From JALYGK01 sp036259835 (lineage in GTDB: Bacteria > Actinomycetota > UBA4738), in NCBI GenBank assembly GCA_036259835.1, contig DATABA010000144.1, forward strand, positions 1-22,088: a DNA stretch of 22,088 nucleotides, written 5' to 3'. Position 1 is the stretch's first letter, and every line of letters starts with the position of its first letter. Shown one piece after another: positions 6,820 to 14,736 of the stretch. The notes below the pieces were generated by a model. That model was not told the origin of the DNA, did not search any database, and worked only from the letters and a program-made list of their open reading frames with translations. Both the position numbers and the translations under genes were made by a program.

Positions 6820-9800
6820 ATGCCTGAGCAGTCCGTCGCGACGCTGTCGCCCGTAATGCAATCGGCGTCTCCGCTGACGCTGCAGGTTCGGAGGGTGACT
6901 GGTGCCCTGGTCGGCCGGCCGGCCGAGACGGAGGCCATTCGTCAGGAGCTGTCGTCAGCGAGGGAGGGTCGTCTCACCTGCGTCACCCTGGAGGGTGAGC
7001 CCGGCATCGGGAAGACCAGACTGCTCCTCGCCGCTTCTGATCTTGCAGTCGGGGAAGGGTTCACACCCATTGCGGTCACAGCGGACGAAGAGCTGCGAGG
7101 ACCGTTCCTACTGGCCCAGGCCCTTTTCAGCTCTCCAGCGTCGTTCGACGTAGCCGGCGGTAGTCCCGCCGAGACCGCCGTTCAGCAGGCTTTGGATGGC
7201 CTTATGGGAAACAGCGCGCCGGGGATGGAAGGGCTTCTCCCGGAGCAGAAGCTTATGCGGACGTACGACCAGGCTGCGATGGCGCTTAGGGCCCTCGCCG
7301 CAGAGCGGGCGCTTGCACTTCTGATCGACGATCTCCAGTGGGCGGACGAAGACAGCCTTCGTCTGCTGCGCTACGTCGTTCGAGCCAACGCACAAAGTCC
7401 GATCTTCCTACTCCTTGCCATTCGGCCGGAGGAGATCGCCCAGGTGAACGAGGCGGTCACCTTGATCGCCGACATGGAGCGCATGGGCTTCGTTCGACGG
7501 CTCCGGCTCAACCGCTTCTCCCAAATGGAGACCGCCCAATATCTCGGCCAGCTCCTCGGTGGAAAGGTCAACCCCGCCAGCGCCGCGACGATGCACGCCC
7601 AGGCCGAGGGTGTGCCGTTCATCCTGGAGGAACTCGCCCGCGCGTACCGCGATACCGGAATGGTCCAGGAGATCGACGGGGTCTGGAGCCTCGCTCGGAA
7701 CGCCGACCGGCTGGTCCCTTCGGCCGTCCGAACGCTGATCCAGAGACGCGCGGCGCGGCTCCCCGATGCCACCAAGACTTCGTTGGCCGAGGCGGCCGTT
7801 CTCGGGCGAAGCTTCGCCCTTCGTGACCTTCGAGCGGTGAAGGGAGAGCTCGGTGACGAGGAGTGCAGTCCCAGCCTGCTGGCGGAGGCGCTGGCCCCTG
7901 CCGTGACGGCCGGGCTCCTCGTCCAGCACCCCGAGGGTTCGCCGGCCGACTACAGCTTTCCGCACGAACAGGTCCGGGAGTGGGCACAAGCGTCGCTCCC
8001 CGCCCCGAGGAAGCGAGCCATCCACGCCGCCATCGTCCGAATGTTCACGTCGGGTGGTACGCCGCCGCGAGCGTGCCTCTCGGTTGTCGCGCAGCACGCG
8101 TTGGCGGCCGGCAAGGGGGACGCGGCCGCTCGGTTTTCAGCCGATGCTGCGAAGGCGGCGATCGAGACGAACGCGCCCGAGGAGGCACTGCGCATCGTGG
8201 AGCGCGGGCTCCCGGTCGCTTCCACTCCCCAATCCCGGGTTGAGCTCCTCAGGATCCAGGACGACGCCCTGGAGATGCTTGGTCGCGCGAGCGACCGCCT
8301 CGAGGGGCTCTCTGACCTGGCCGCGCTTGCCGACGCCCTCGGAGATTCGCACCTGGAGCTCGAGGTGACGCTCCGCCGGGCTGCCGCGCTTCGGCTCTCC
8401 AAGGAGGAGGACCGGGCTGCTGAGGTCGCCCGAAGGGTTCGAGAGCTGGCCGCAGAACGAAACGACCGAAAAGCCGAGCTGGCCGCCTGCCTCGAGCTCG
8501 GACAGGATCTCCTCAGAAGAGAGATCGGCGAGGGCTACAACGATGCGCCGGTCGAGGCAGATCTCGACGGCGCGGCGGAGGCGTTTACCCGAGCCGAGGC
8601 CCTAGCAGAGGAACTGGGCGACGAGCGAGCCCTTGCGGGTGCCACGCGAGAACTGGGAACCATCTCGTTCTCTCGCGCGCGGGCGTGGTTCGTTGAGCGC
8701 CAGATCTCACGTGACGAGACCTATGTCGAGATCGTTCAGCGCATTGCGTCGGGTGAACAACCGGAGCAGATCCTGCCGAGCCTTCCCATTGCCCCGCTGA
8801 TCATGGACGCCTTCGGGCGCTTTCAGAAAGCGCTCGATCTCTACGAACGCCTCGGCGATCGCCGCGGCGTGATGGCCAGCATCATCGCGCTCGCCTATCT
8901 GAACTGGGGCCCGGATATCCACCTTCAAGGATCGGCCCGCAGAATCGAGGAGATTCGTCGCCTGGCCACTCGACTGAAATCGCTCACCAACGAAACGGAC
9001 CGCGCGCTCGCCGATATTCAGATGTCCTATGGGGCGCACGTCTATTCACTGGCAAAGGTCTTCCCGGACCTCGCGCTGTCACGTGGAGAAGAGGCGTTTC
9101 GGAAAGCGAGAGTCCATGGGGAGCGTGGCGTCGAATTTGCCGCGGCGGGCGGGATTGCCCTCACGCACCTCGAGATGGGAGAGGTCGAGGAGGCCGAGCG
9201 GTGGCTGGGCCGCGCCGCCTCGGTCGCCACGAACGCGCCGACGCCGCTTCGGGCGCGCCACCTCGAGACATGGAGGGGCAGGGTCCGGGCCGCTCTCGGC
9301 GACGGTCATGGAATGCGCCATCACCTCGAGCGAGCGGTGAGATTGGCCACCGAACAGGGCCTTCCTGCCGCAAGGTGCGAGGCGCTTGCCCGCCTCGCCC
9401 TGGAGTCGGCGCGAATGGGCGCCGAACTCGGCGACGAAGAGCTCCTCACGCTCGCCGAACGATCGGCTGAAGAGGCGAAGAACATCCAGAAGAATTTGCC
9501 CGGGCACCCTCCGTGGAGGGCTCAGGCCGACGCCGCGATCGCGCGAGTGGCGCTGGCGAGGGGTGAGCCCGAACGAGCCGCAGAGGCTGGACGTTCCGCC
9601 CTCGCATCGTTGAACGAGGGACTGCGAGAAGACGTCGACCTCGACATCCTCCTCCCAGCCGCCCGGGCGATTCTTGCCGCAGGAAACGACGACGAGAAGA
9701 ACGCAATCAGAATGGAGCTGCGCTTGACGCTCGCCGTCATCGCTCAGCGAGTCATGGACGAGGAGGTCCGGGTTCGATGGTTCCGCGGCCCGCTCGCCCA

Positions 9801-10062
9801 AGAGCTCACCGAGTTGGCCGGTCCCGTCGAAACCGCTCCGTCGGCCGCTCCGACCAGCGATGGTGACCACGCCGGCCTGGACGAGCGTGAGGTCGCGCTG
9901 CTGCGGTTGATCACTGAAGGCAAGACGAACCACGAGATAGCCGAAGAACTTCGGGTAACCGAAGACACCGTTGTGCGGGAGCTCGGCGAGATCTTCGCCA
10001 AGATCGGCGCCTCCTCGCGGGCCGAGGCCACGGGCTTCGCCTTCATGGCCAAGGTTATCTAG
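6820..10062 (+). CDS. LuxR-family STAND transcriptional regulator with N-terminal AAA ATPase
   Basis: 1080 residues in the layout of large ATP-dependent LuxR (LAL/MalT-like) regulators. Residues of about 30-300 are an AAA-16 type ATPase: P-loop G59-T66 (GEPGIGKT) and Walker B near 167-171 (LLIDDLQWAD). Residues of about 400-1000 form helical TPR-like repeats that in this class sense a ligand or partner. Residues of about 1019-1078 form the LuxR DNA-binding helix-turn-helix (LDEREVALLRLITEGKTNHE, then a VTEDTVVREL recognition helix). In canonical LuxR domains this reads 'LTxRExEVLxLIAxGxSNxEIA', so the domain is intact but somewhat divergent. It probably activates transcription from nearby or distant promoters in an ATP-dependent way. 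It is the first gene of a dense plus-strand run, and its stop is only 2 bases before the ferredoxin-cyclase gene. Confidence 0.92.
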   Translation: MPEQSVATLSPVMQSASPLTLQVRRVTGALVGRPAETEAIRQELSSAREGRLTCVTLEGEPGIGKTRLLLAASDLAVGEGFTPIAVTADEELRGPFLLAQALFSSPASFDVAGGSPAETAVQQALDGLMGNSAPGMEGLLPEQKLMRTYDQAAMALRALAAERALALLIDDLQWADEDSLRLLRYVVRANAQSPIFLLLAIRPEEIAQVNEAVTLIADMERMGFVRRLRLNRFSQMETAQYLGQLLGGKVNPASAATMHAQAEGVPFILEELARAYRDTGMVQEIDGVWSLARNADRLVPSAVRTLIQRRAARLPDATKTSLAEAAVLGRSFALRDLRAVKGELGDEECSPSLLAEALAPAVTAGLLVQHPEGSPADYSFPHEQVREWAQASLPAPRKRAIHAAIVRMFTSGGTPPRACLSVVAQHALAAGKGDAAARFSADAAKAAIETNAPEEALRIVERGLPVASTPQSRVELLRIQDDALEMLGRASDRLEGLSDLAALADALGDSHLELEVTLRRAAALRLSKEEDRAAEVARRVRELAAERNDRKAELAACLELGQDLLRREIGEGYNDAPVEADLDGAAEAFTRAEALAEELGDERALAGATRELGTISFSRARAWFVERQISRDETYVEIVQRIASGEQPEQILPSLPIAPLIMDAFGRFQKALDLYERLGDRRGVMASIIALAYLNWGPDIHLQGSARRIEEIRRLATRLKSLTNETDRALADIQMSYGAHVYSLAKVFPDLALSRGEEAFRKARVHGERGVEFAAAGGIALTHLEMGEVEEAERWLGRAASVATNAPTPLRARHLETWRGRVRAALGDGHGMRHHLERAVRLATEQGLPAARCEALARLALESARMGAELGDEELLTLAERSAEEAKNIQKNLPGHPPWRAQADAAIARVALARGEPERAAEAGRSALASLNEGLREDVDLDILLPAARAILAAGNDDEKNAIRMELRLTLAVIAQRVMDEEVRVRWFRGPLAQELTELAGPVETAPSAAPTSDGDHAGLDEREVALLRLITEGKTNHEIAEELRVTEDTVVRELGEIFAKIGASSRAEATGFAFMAKVI

Positions 10063-10064
10063 CA

Positions 10065-10799
10065 ATGCTTCGGGTGAGAGTCGACCGTCACAAGTGCATC
10101 GCGGCCGGTAACTGCATCACGATCGCGCCGACGGCATTCGATTGGCTCCCGGGTGATTTCGCCAAGGTGGCCGTCGTCGAGCCGACCAGCGTCGAGGAGG
10201 AACTGCTGAGAGATGCGGTTCTGTCGTGTCCGACGCTCGCCATCGAGCTCGAAGAGGTCGAAGAGTTCCTTCCGCTTCAGCTCCGGGAGCAGGGGGCCGC
10301 CACCCGCCGCGTGGTCAAGACGTTCATGTTCACCGACATCGAGAAATCGACCAACCTGGTGGAGCTCCTCGGCGACGACGCGTGGCAGGACCTACTCCGG
10401 TGGCACGACGAGACGCTGCGGTCCATTTTCGCCACGCACAGAGGCGAGGAGATCACCGCGACCGGCGACGGGTTCTTCGTGGGGTTCGACACTCCTGAGG
10501 CCGCATTGGCGTGCGCGGTCGCTGTCCAACGAAAGTTGGCGGAGCACCGCCGTCAGCATGGGTTCGCTCCGCAGGTGAGAATCGGCCTTCACGCCTCGGG
10601 CGCGATGCAGACTGCGAAGAACATCATCGGCAAGGGCGTTCACGAAGCGGCGAGGATCGCGGGGCTGGCCAGCGGCAGCGAGATCTTCGCCAGCAAGGAG
10701 ACCGTCGCGGACACCCGTTTCCAGGGCTCCGATCCACGAACCGTGACGCTGAAGGGCTTCGCCGAGCCGGTTGAGATCGTCTCGATCGACTGGCGCTGA
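10065..10799 (+). CDS. Ferredoxin-class III cyclase fusion protein
   Basis: This 244-residue protein joins two families. Residues 1-65 are a small P450-type ferredoxin: C11 (DRHKCIAAGNC), C17 and C55 (SCPTLAI). The second cysteine of the usual CxxCxxC is replaced by A14, the pattern of single [3Fe-4S] ferredoxins. Residues of about 82-244 are a class III cyclase homology domain with metal aspartates D91 (FTDIEKST) and D135 (TGDGFFVGF). R197 of the NxxxR pair is kept, but the Asn is H193. The ATP-selecting lysine is T131. The obvious reading is a cyclase or cyclase-like sensor whose state depends on an Fe-S cluster, but neither activity nor cluster is proven. No cytochrome P450 is nearby. It begins 2 bases after the LuxR stop and has only a weak own ribosome-binding site, suggesting translational coupling. 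Confidence 0.88.
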   Translation: MLRVRVDRHKCIAAGNCITIAPTAFDWLPGDFAKVAVVEPTSVEEELLRDAVLSCPTLAIELEEVEEFLPLQLREQGAATRRVVKTFMFTDIEKSTNLVELLGDDAWQDLLRWHDETLRSIFATHRGEEITATGDGFFVGFDTPEAALACAVAVQRKLAEHRRQHGFAPQVRIGLHASGAMQTAKNIIGKGVHEAARIAGLASGSEIFASKETVADTRFQGSDPRTVTLKGFAEPVEIVSIDWR

Positions 10800-10813
10800 C
10801 CTCACGAGTACGG

Positions 10814-11269
10814 GTGAGTGAGCCATCGCGGCGGCTGGACCGCCGCGTCCTCTACATGTGGTGGCTCATCGATGGCGTCAGCGCTCTGGTGGCGGTGGTC
10901 GCCTTGTGGATCCTCTGGGTTCCTGTCGGCAACCTTCCCTGGTGGGGGGGCGCCGCCATGGCCGTAACCGCCGTCGTTCTGGCGGCGGTGGTCACCCCCA
11001 TTCGGTTCCGGCGTTGGAGATATGAGATCCGCCAACGAGACGTATTGATCTCGAGAGGAGCGTTGTTCCGTGTTCTTACGCTGATTCCGCTCGATCGAAT
11101 CCAGTTCGCAGAAACCCGGCAGGGTCCTGTCGATCGATTGTTTCGCCTCAACCAGCTCGTCCTCTATACGGCCGCCGGCCGGGCCGGGCGAATTCCGGGC
11201 CTCGATCCGTCCGAGGCCGAAGCTCTTCGCGAGGAGCTGTCGAAGGTTGTCGGACGCCCCACCGTCTAG
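10814..11269 (+). CDS. PH domain-containing membrane protein (bPH2, YdbS-like)
   Basis: 151 residues. Two membrane helices at about 14-36 and 43-63 are followed by a cytoplasmic bacterial PH domain (PF03703) at about 68-148. Its hallmark block is ISRGALFRVLTLIPLDRIQF, then a LYTAAG strand and a terminal PSEAEALREEL helix. The GTG start at 10814 lies 14 bases after the ferredoxin-cyclase stop. The next gene starts inside its last 23 bases, so the two PH proteins are very likely made together. In Bacillus subtilis the YdbS/YdbT pair is under the envelope-stress factor SigW and is linked to resistance to antimicrobial peptides. Transfer of that role to this gene is inference. Confidence 0.85.
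   Translation: MSEPSRRLDRRVLYMWWLIDGVSALVAVVALWILWVPVGNLPWWGGAAMAVTAVVLAAVVTPIRFRRWRYEIRQRDVLISRGALFRVLTLIPLDRIQFAETRQGPVDRLFRLNQLVLYTAAGRAGRIPGLDPSEAEALREELSKVVGRPTV
11231..11236 (+). promoter_or_regulatory. Ribosome binding site for the TTG start at 11247
   Basis: GAGGAG lies within the preceding gene, 10 bases upstream of TTG 11247. It supports a TTG start and a 23-base gene overlap; the first in-frame ATG is far downstream, inside the hydrophobic domain. Confidence 0.5.
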
Positions 11270-12683
11270 ACCGAGCCGCCTGCACCCCGCCGCCATAGCC
11301 GTGTGGGTCATTGAAGGCGTGGGAGGGTTCGGGCTGGGCGCAATCCCGCTGATCCTTCTGAATCGCCGCTGGGCGATGATCCTCCTTGCCGTCCTCGGCT
11401 TCGGCGCCCTGTCCGCCATCGTTCGCTATCTCCGGTTCTTCTACATCGTCGAGGCCGACACCATCATTCTCGAAGGCGGCTTCCTGAACAGGTGGCGCCG
11501 AGTGATCCCGTTCCCACGGATCCAAAGCGTCGACATGGTGCAGAAGCTTCGTCATCGGGCATTCGGCGTCGTCGAGCTCCGAATTGAAGCGGCGGGTGGG
11601 GCGCAGACGGAGGGAGCGCTGGTCGCCCTCGCGCCCGATGAAGCCGAGAGGCTTCGTGGTCTGCTCCTCGTGGGGTCGGAAGTGCCTCCTCGTCCTGACA
11701 TGGAGTCCCCACCGCTCGCTCGTCTCGGGCCCGGGATGTTGCTCGTCGCTGGGATTACGGGCGGACGGGTGGCGGTGATCGCAGCGCTCCTCGGCTATCT
11801 TCAGGAGCTTCTCCCCGATCGGATCATCCAGGACTCACTCAACCGGTTGGAGCGGCTCAGCGGAAGCGGCGTGATGCTCGTCGTGGGGATCGTGGTCACC
11901 TTCCTCGTTCTGTCGTTGATCATCTCGATCATCGCGACGATCGTCGTGTACTGGAACTTCACGCTTCGCCGGGAAGGGGGCCGGCTCGTGGTGACTCGCG
12001 GACTCCTCGAAAAACGGCGCGCCGTCGTGCCGCTGTCCAGACTTCAGGCCGTCCGGATGGAGGAAAACCTCATCCGGCTCGTCTTCGGAATGGCGTCGCT
12101 GAGGGCTGTCAATGCCGGAGTCGCCGGAAGGTCCGACGAAGAACAGCAGACGAGCATGCTGCTCCCCGTGGCAACTCGAGCGCAGGCGCTGGCGGTGGCG
12201 GCACACCTCTTGGGCAAGGCGCCCGAAGAGCTCGGCACGCCTTTGGAACCGGCTCCCAGGCGCGCCCTCGTTCGAAGATTCGGTTGGGCGCTCATTCCAG
12301 GAATCCTGATCGCAATCGGGGGTTGGCTCTTCTCGACACCGGTCGCTGTGGCGGGCGTCGGACTACTCCCACCGGGTGCCCTCCTTGGATTCGCCTCCTG
12401 GCGTTCGCTCGGTCACACCATTGATGCGGATATGGCGGTGACCCGCGGCGGTGTCCTCGTCAGACGAACAGCGTTCGTGCCGCTGAAGAACCTCCAGCAT
12501 CTGGCTCTTTCCGTTTCGCCGCTCCAGCGACTCCTCGACCTGGGAACGATCAGGATGCATGTGCCGCGCGCAGCGGCGGCCGCGATCGACGTCTCGCAGA
12601 TTCGAGCGGACCAGCGCTTTCATCTCCTGGCCGGCGTCATGGTCCCGAGGACAGGCGATGCGGGAGAACAGGTTCAGGCATGA
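11247..12683 (+). CDS. Multi-PH-domain membrane protein (bPH2 x3, YdbT-like)
   Basis: 478 residues with alternating membrane pairs and bacterial PH domains. TM helices lie at about 15-35 and 40-60. A first PH domain (LEGGFLNRWRRVIPFPRIQS) is at about 65-150. TMs follow at about 165-190 and 208-240, then a second PH domain (TRGLLEKRRAVVPLSRLQAV) at about 245-330. More TMs lie at about 350-395, then a third PH domain (TRGGVLVRRTAFVPLKNLQH) at about 395-470. The repeated 'G-x-L-x-R-R-x-x-x-P-L-x-R-x-Q' core makes the triple nature visible by eye. The TTG start overlaps the YdbS-like gene, and its stop overlaps the ATG of the first EamA gene (ATGA). It is likely an envelope-stress or membrane-integrity protein complexed with its YdbS-like partner. 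That role comes from the Bacillus pair; the rest is inference. Confidence 0.87.
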   Translation: MSDAPPSRPSRLHPAAIAVWVIEGVGGFGLGAIPLILLNRRWAMILLAVLGFGALSAIVRYLRFFYIVEADTIILEGGFLNRWRRVIPFPRIQSVDMVQKLRHRAFGVVELRIEAAGGAQTEGALVALAPDEAERLRGLLLVGSEVPPRPDMESPPLARLGPGMLLVAGITGGRVAVIAALLGYLQELLPDRIIQDSLNRLERLSGSGVMLVVGIVVTFLVLSLIISIIATIVVYWNFTLRREGGRLVVTRGLLEKRRAVVPLSRLQAVRMEENLIRLVFGMASLRAVNAGVAGRSDEEQQTSMLLPVATRAQALAVAAHLLGKAPEELGTPLEPAPRRALVRRFGWALIPGILIAIGGWLFSTPVAVAGVGLLPPGALLGFASWRSLGHTIDADMAVTRGGVLVRRTAFVPLKNLQHLALSVSPLQRLLDLGTIRMHVPRAAAAAIDVSQIRADQRFHLLAGVMVPRTGDAGEQVQA

Positions 12684-13726
12684 TGTCGCGAGAAGCTCCT
12701 GAGGGGGTGCACTTGAGCGAAGTCACCAAAGCGGCACAGCGAGCACAAACAGCGCCGGACCGGCTGGCTCTCACTGGATTCGCCGTGCTGGTGGTCATCG
12801 GCGGCATCAATTTCCCCGCGGTCAAAGCCACCGTTCAGGAGCTGGCGCCCATGTGGAGCGCCGGCGTGCGGTTCACGGCCGCGGCGGCCATTCTTCTCCT
12901 CATCGTCGCCCTGGGTCGGCAGCCCTTTCCGAGGGGAAGGGCACTCGCTGGATCACTTCTCTTCGGCGCTCTCTCGTTCGGCGCTTTCTATGCCTTCGCC
13001 TACTGGGGCATTCAGCGCGTCCCGGCCGGGGCGGCGTCGGTCGTTCTGGCCTCTGCCCCTCTCGCCACGTTTGTTGCGGCGGTGCTCCATCGGCTGGAGT
13101 CCTTCAGGTGGCTGACGCTGGCAGGAGCACTTCTGGCTATCGCCGGGATCGGCATCATGGTCGGCGGACCGGGAGGCGGTTCGGTTTCCTTGGTTGGGCT
13201 CCTCGCGCTTTTGGCTGCGGCGATCTGTGCAGGCGAGGCTGGAGTCGTCGCCAAGAAGAATCCGCCGGTGCCGCCAATGGTGATGAACGCGATTGCCATG
13301 GGAGTGGGCGGACTGATGCTCCTCGCTCTTTCGTTTGTCAGGAACGAACCGCACACCGTCCCGCGACTTGCGGAGACGTGGTTCTGGCTCGCGTACCTCG
13401 TGGTTCTGGGGTCGATCGTCCTCTTTGTGACGTATCTCTTCGTGCTCCGGCGCTGGACCGCGTCGGGAACGTCGTATGTGTTCGTGCTTTTCCCCGTGGT
13501 CGCCGTGGCATTTGCGGCAGTGTTTCAGGACGAGCGGGTCACCCTGGACCTCGTCGTCGGCGGACTCCTCGTGATTGCTGGTGTCTATGTGGGCGCTCTC
13601 CTCCACGTCGGGAAGCGAGAACCAAGAGGTGAAGCGGTTGCCGAGACTCCGGTGGCCGCGACTACAAGTGAAAACGCCCGTCCAGAGATGGCCGGCGTGC
13701 CGGCTGACTGCGTCCACTGCCCATGA
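12680..13726 (+). CDS. EamA (DMT superfamily) transporter, first tandem copy
   Basis: 348 residues with two EamA repeats of about five TM helices each, spanning about 28-310. The first contains INFPAVKATVQELAP and FAYWGIQ, the second the WTASGTSY block. EamA proteins such as RhtA and YdcZ-like exporters pump amino acids or other small metabolites outward. ATG 12680 overlaps the stop of the PH gene. GTG 12707 and TTG 12713 are alternative starts; the GAGGGGG run at 12701 precedes TTG 12713 by a few bases. After the last helix comes a 40-residue hydrophilic tail ending PEMAGVPADCVHCP, with C344 and C347 forming CxxC. The same tail occurs in the next gene. A cytoplasmic CxxC tail is unusual for this family and might bind metal or be redox-active. 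Confidence 0.9.
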   Translation: MMSREAPEGVHLSEVTKAAQRAQTAPDRLALTGFAVLVVIGGINFPAVKATVQELAPMWSAGVRFTAAAAILLLIVALGRQPFPRGRALAGSLLFGALSFGAFYAFAYWGIQRVPAGAASVVLASAPLATFVAAVLHRLESFRWLTLAGALLAIAGIGIMVGGPGGGSVSLVGLLALLAAAICAGEAGVVAKKNPPVPPMVMNAIAMGVGGLMLLALSFVRNEPHTVPRLAETWFWLAYLVVLGSIVLFVTYLFVLRRWTASGTSYVFVLFPVVAVAFAAVFQDERVTLDLVVGGLLVIAGVYVGALLHVGKREPRGEAVAETPVAATTSENARPEMAGVPADCVHCP

Positions 13727-14724
13727 AAGCTGCCGAGGAGCCTCGTCCGGATCGGCTCACGCTCGCCGCTTTTGGCGCACTCGTCTTGATGGTCGGGATC
13801 AACGGCAATGCGGTAAAAGCCACGGTCAACGAGCTGGCTCCCCTGTGGAGTGCAGGGATTCGGTTCACGGCAGCCGCGCTGATCCTCATCGCCGTTCTAT
13901 TGATCCGCAGGCAACATCTTCCGCGTGGCCGAGCGCTCTTCGGGGCTGTTCTCTTTGGGACACTCTCATTCGCTGCCTTCTTCGCATTTGCCTACTGGGG
14001 TATTCAGCTTCTTCCGATAAGCATCGCCGCCGTTATCTTTGCCTCCGTCCCCCTGATTACATTTCTCGCTGCCGTCCTGCATGGCTTGGAGCCCTTCCGC
14101 TGGCTGACCCTCGCTGGGGCACTCATTGTGGTCGTCGGCATCGCGCTCATGGCGGGAGTAGCCAGAAGCGAATCGATCTCAATCATTGGAATTCTGGCTC
14201 TGATTGGAGCCGGCGTATCGGCAGCCGAAGGAGCCGTCGTGGCCAAAAGGTTCCCCTTGCTCCCACCGATTGTCATGAACGCTGTCGGCATGACGGCGGG
14301 AGCAGTGATTCTCCTGGTCCTCTCCTTCGCCTCCGGTGAGGCACACGAGGCTCCGGCTCAAGGCGCCACGTGGCTCGCCCTCGTCTACCTGGTGCTGCTG
14401 GGCTCCATCGCAACGTTCATCACATATCTCTTCGTGCTCGGGCGGTGGACGGCGTCGGGCACCTCGTACGAGTTCGTGTTGGCCCCGATCGTCGCAGTGG
14501 TGTTCGCCGCAATCTTCCAGGACGAACGGGTCACCACTGGGCTCGTCGCCGGTGGCGCCCTGGTTCTGGCCGGCGTCTACGTGGGGGCTCTGCTCCACGC
14601 GGGCAAGGGAGAACAGAAACGTGCGGCTTCTCGGCCCGACGAAGCCGCCGCCTCCTTACCCGAGGAGACACAGGACCGCCCGGAACTTGCTGGTGTGCCT
14701 GCCGACTGCGTCCGCTGTCCCTGA
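13723..14724 (+). CDS. EamA (DMT superfamily) transporter, second tandem copy
   Basis: 333 residues, a close paralogue of the preceding exporter. Shared runs include FAYWGIQ, WTASGTSY, FQDERVT and VYVGALLH, so the pair probably arose by tandem duplication. Ten TM helices are expected between about residues 12 and 290. ATG 13723 overlaps the previous stop by 4 bases. The C-terminal tail ends PELAGVPADCVRCP with C329 and C332, repeating the CxxC ending of its neighbour; only the residues between the two cysteines and one hydrophobic position differ. The loop just before the tail is less conserved, so this ending has been kept under selection or the duplication is recent. Family members of this type are often amino-acid or amine exporters, and two half-different copies could work as a heterodimer. 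The substrate is unknown. Confidence 0.9.
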   Translation: MKAAEEPRPDRLTLAAFGALVLMVGINGNAVKATVNELAPLWSAGIRFTAAALILIAVLLIRRQHLPRGRALFGAVLFGTLSFAAFFAFAYWGIQLLPISIAAVIFASVPLITFLAAVLHGLEPFRWLTLAGALIVVVGIALMAGVARSESISIIGILALIGAGVSAAEGAVVAKRFPLLPPIVMNAVGMTAGAVILLVLSFASGEAHEAPAQGATWLALVYLVLLGSIATFITYLFVLGRWTASGTSYEFVLAPIVAVVFAAIFQDERVTTGLVAGGALVLAGVYVGALLHAGKGEQKRAASRPDEAAASLPEETQDRPELAGVPADCVRCP

Positions 14725-14736
14725 TCCCTCGCCGAC

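Noticed and set aside
5322..6827. A 501-codon plus-strand open frame opposite the cyclase and pyrophosphatase genes
   Set aside because: Its translation has no family motifs and is antisense to two genes with clear motifs. Long antisense frames are expected in GC-rich DNA.
9079..10065. A 328-codon minus-strand open frame opposite the LuxR gene
   Set aside because: No recognisable motif; the plus strand here encodes the conserved LuxR helix-turn-helix.
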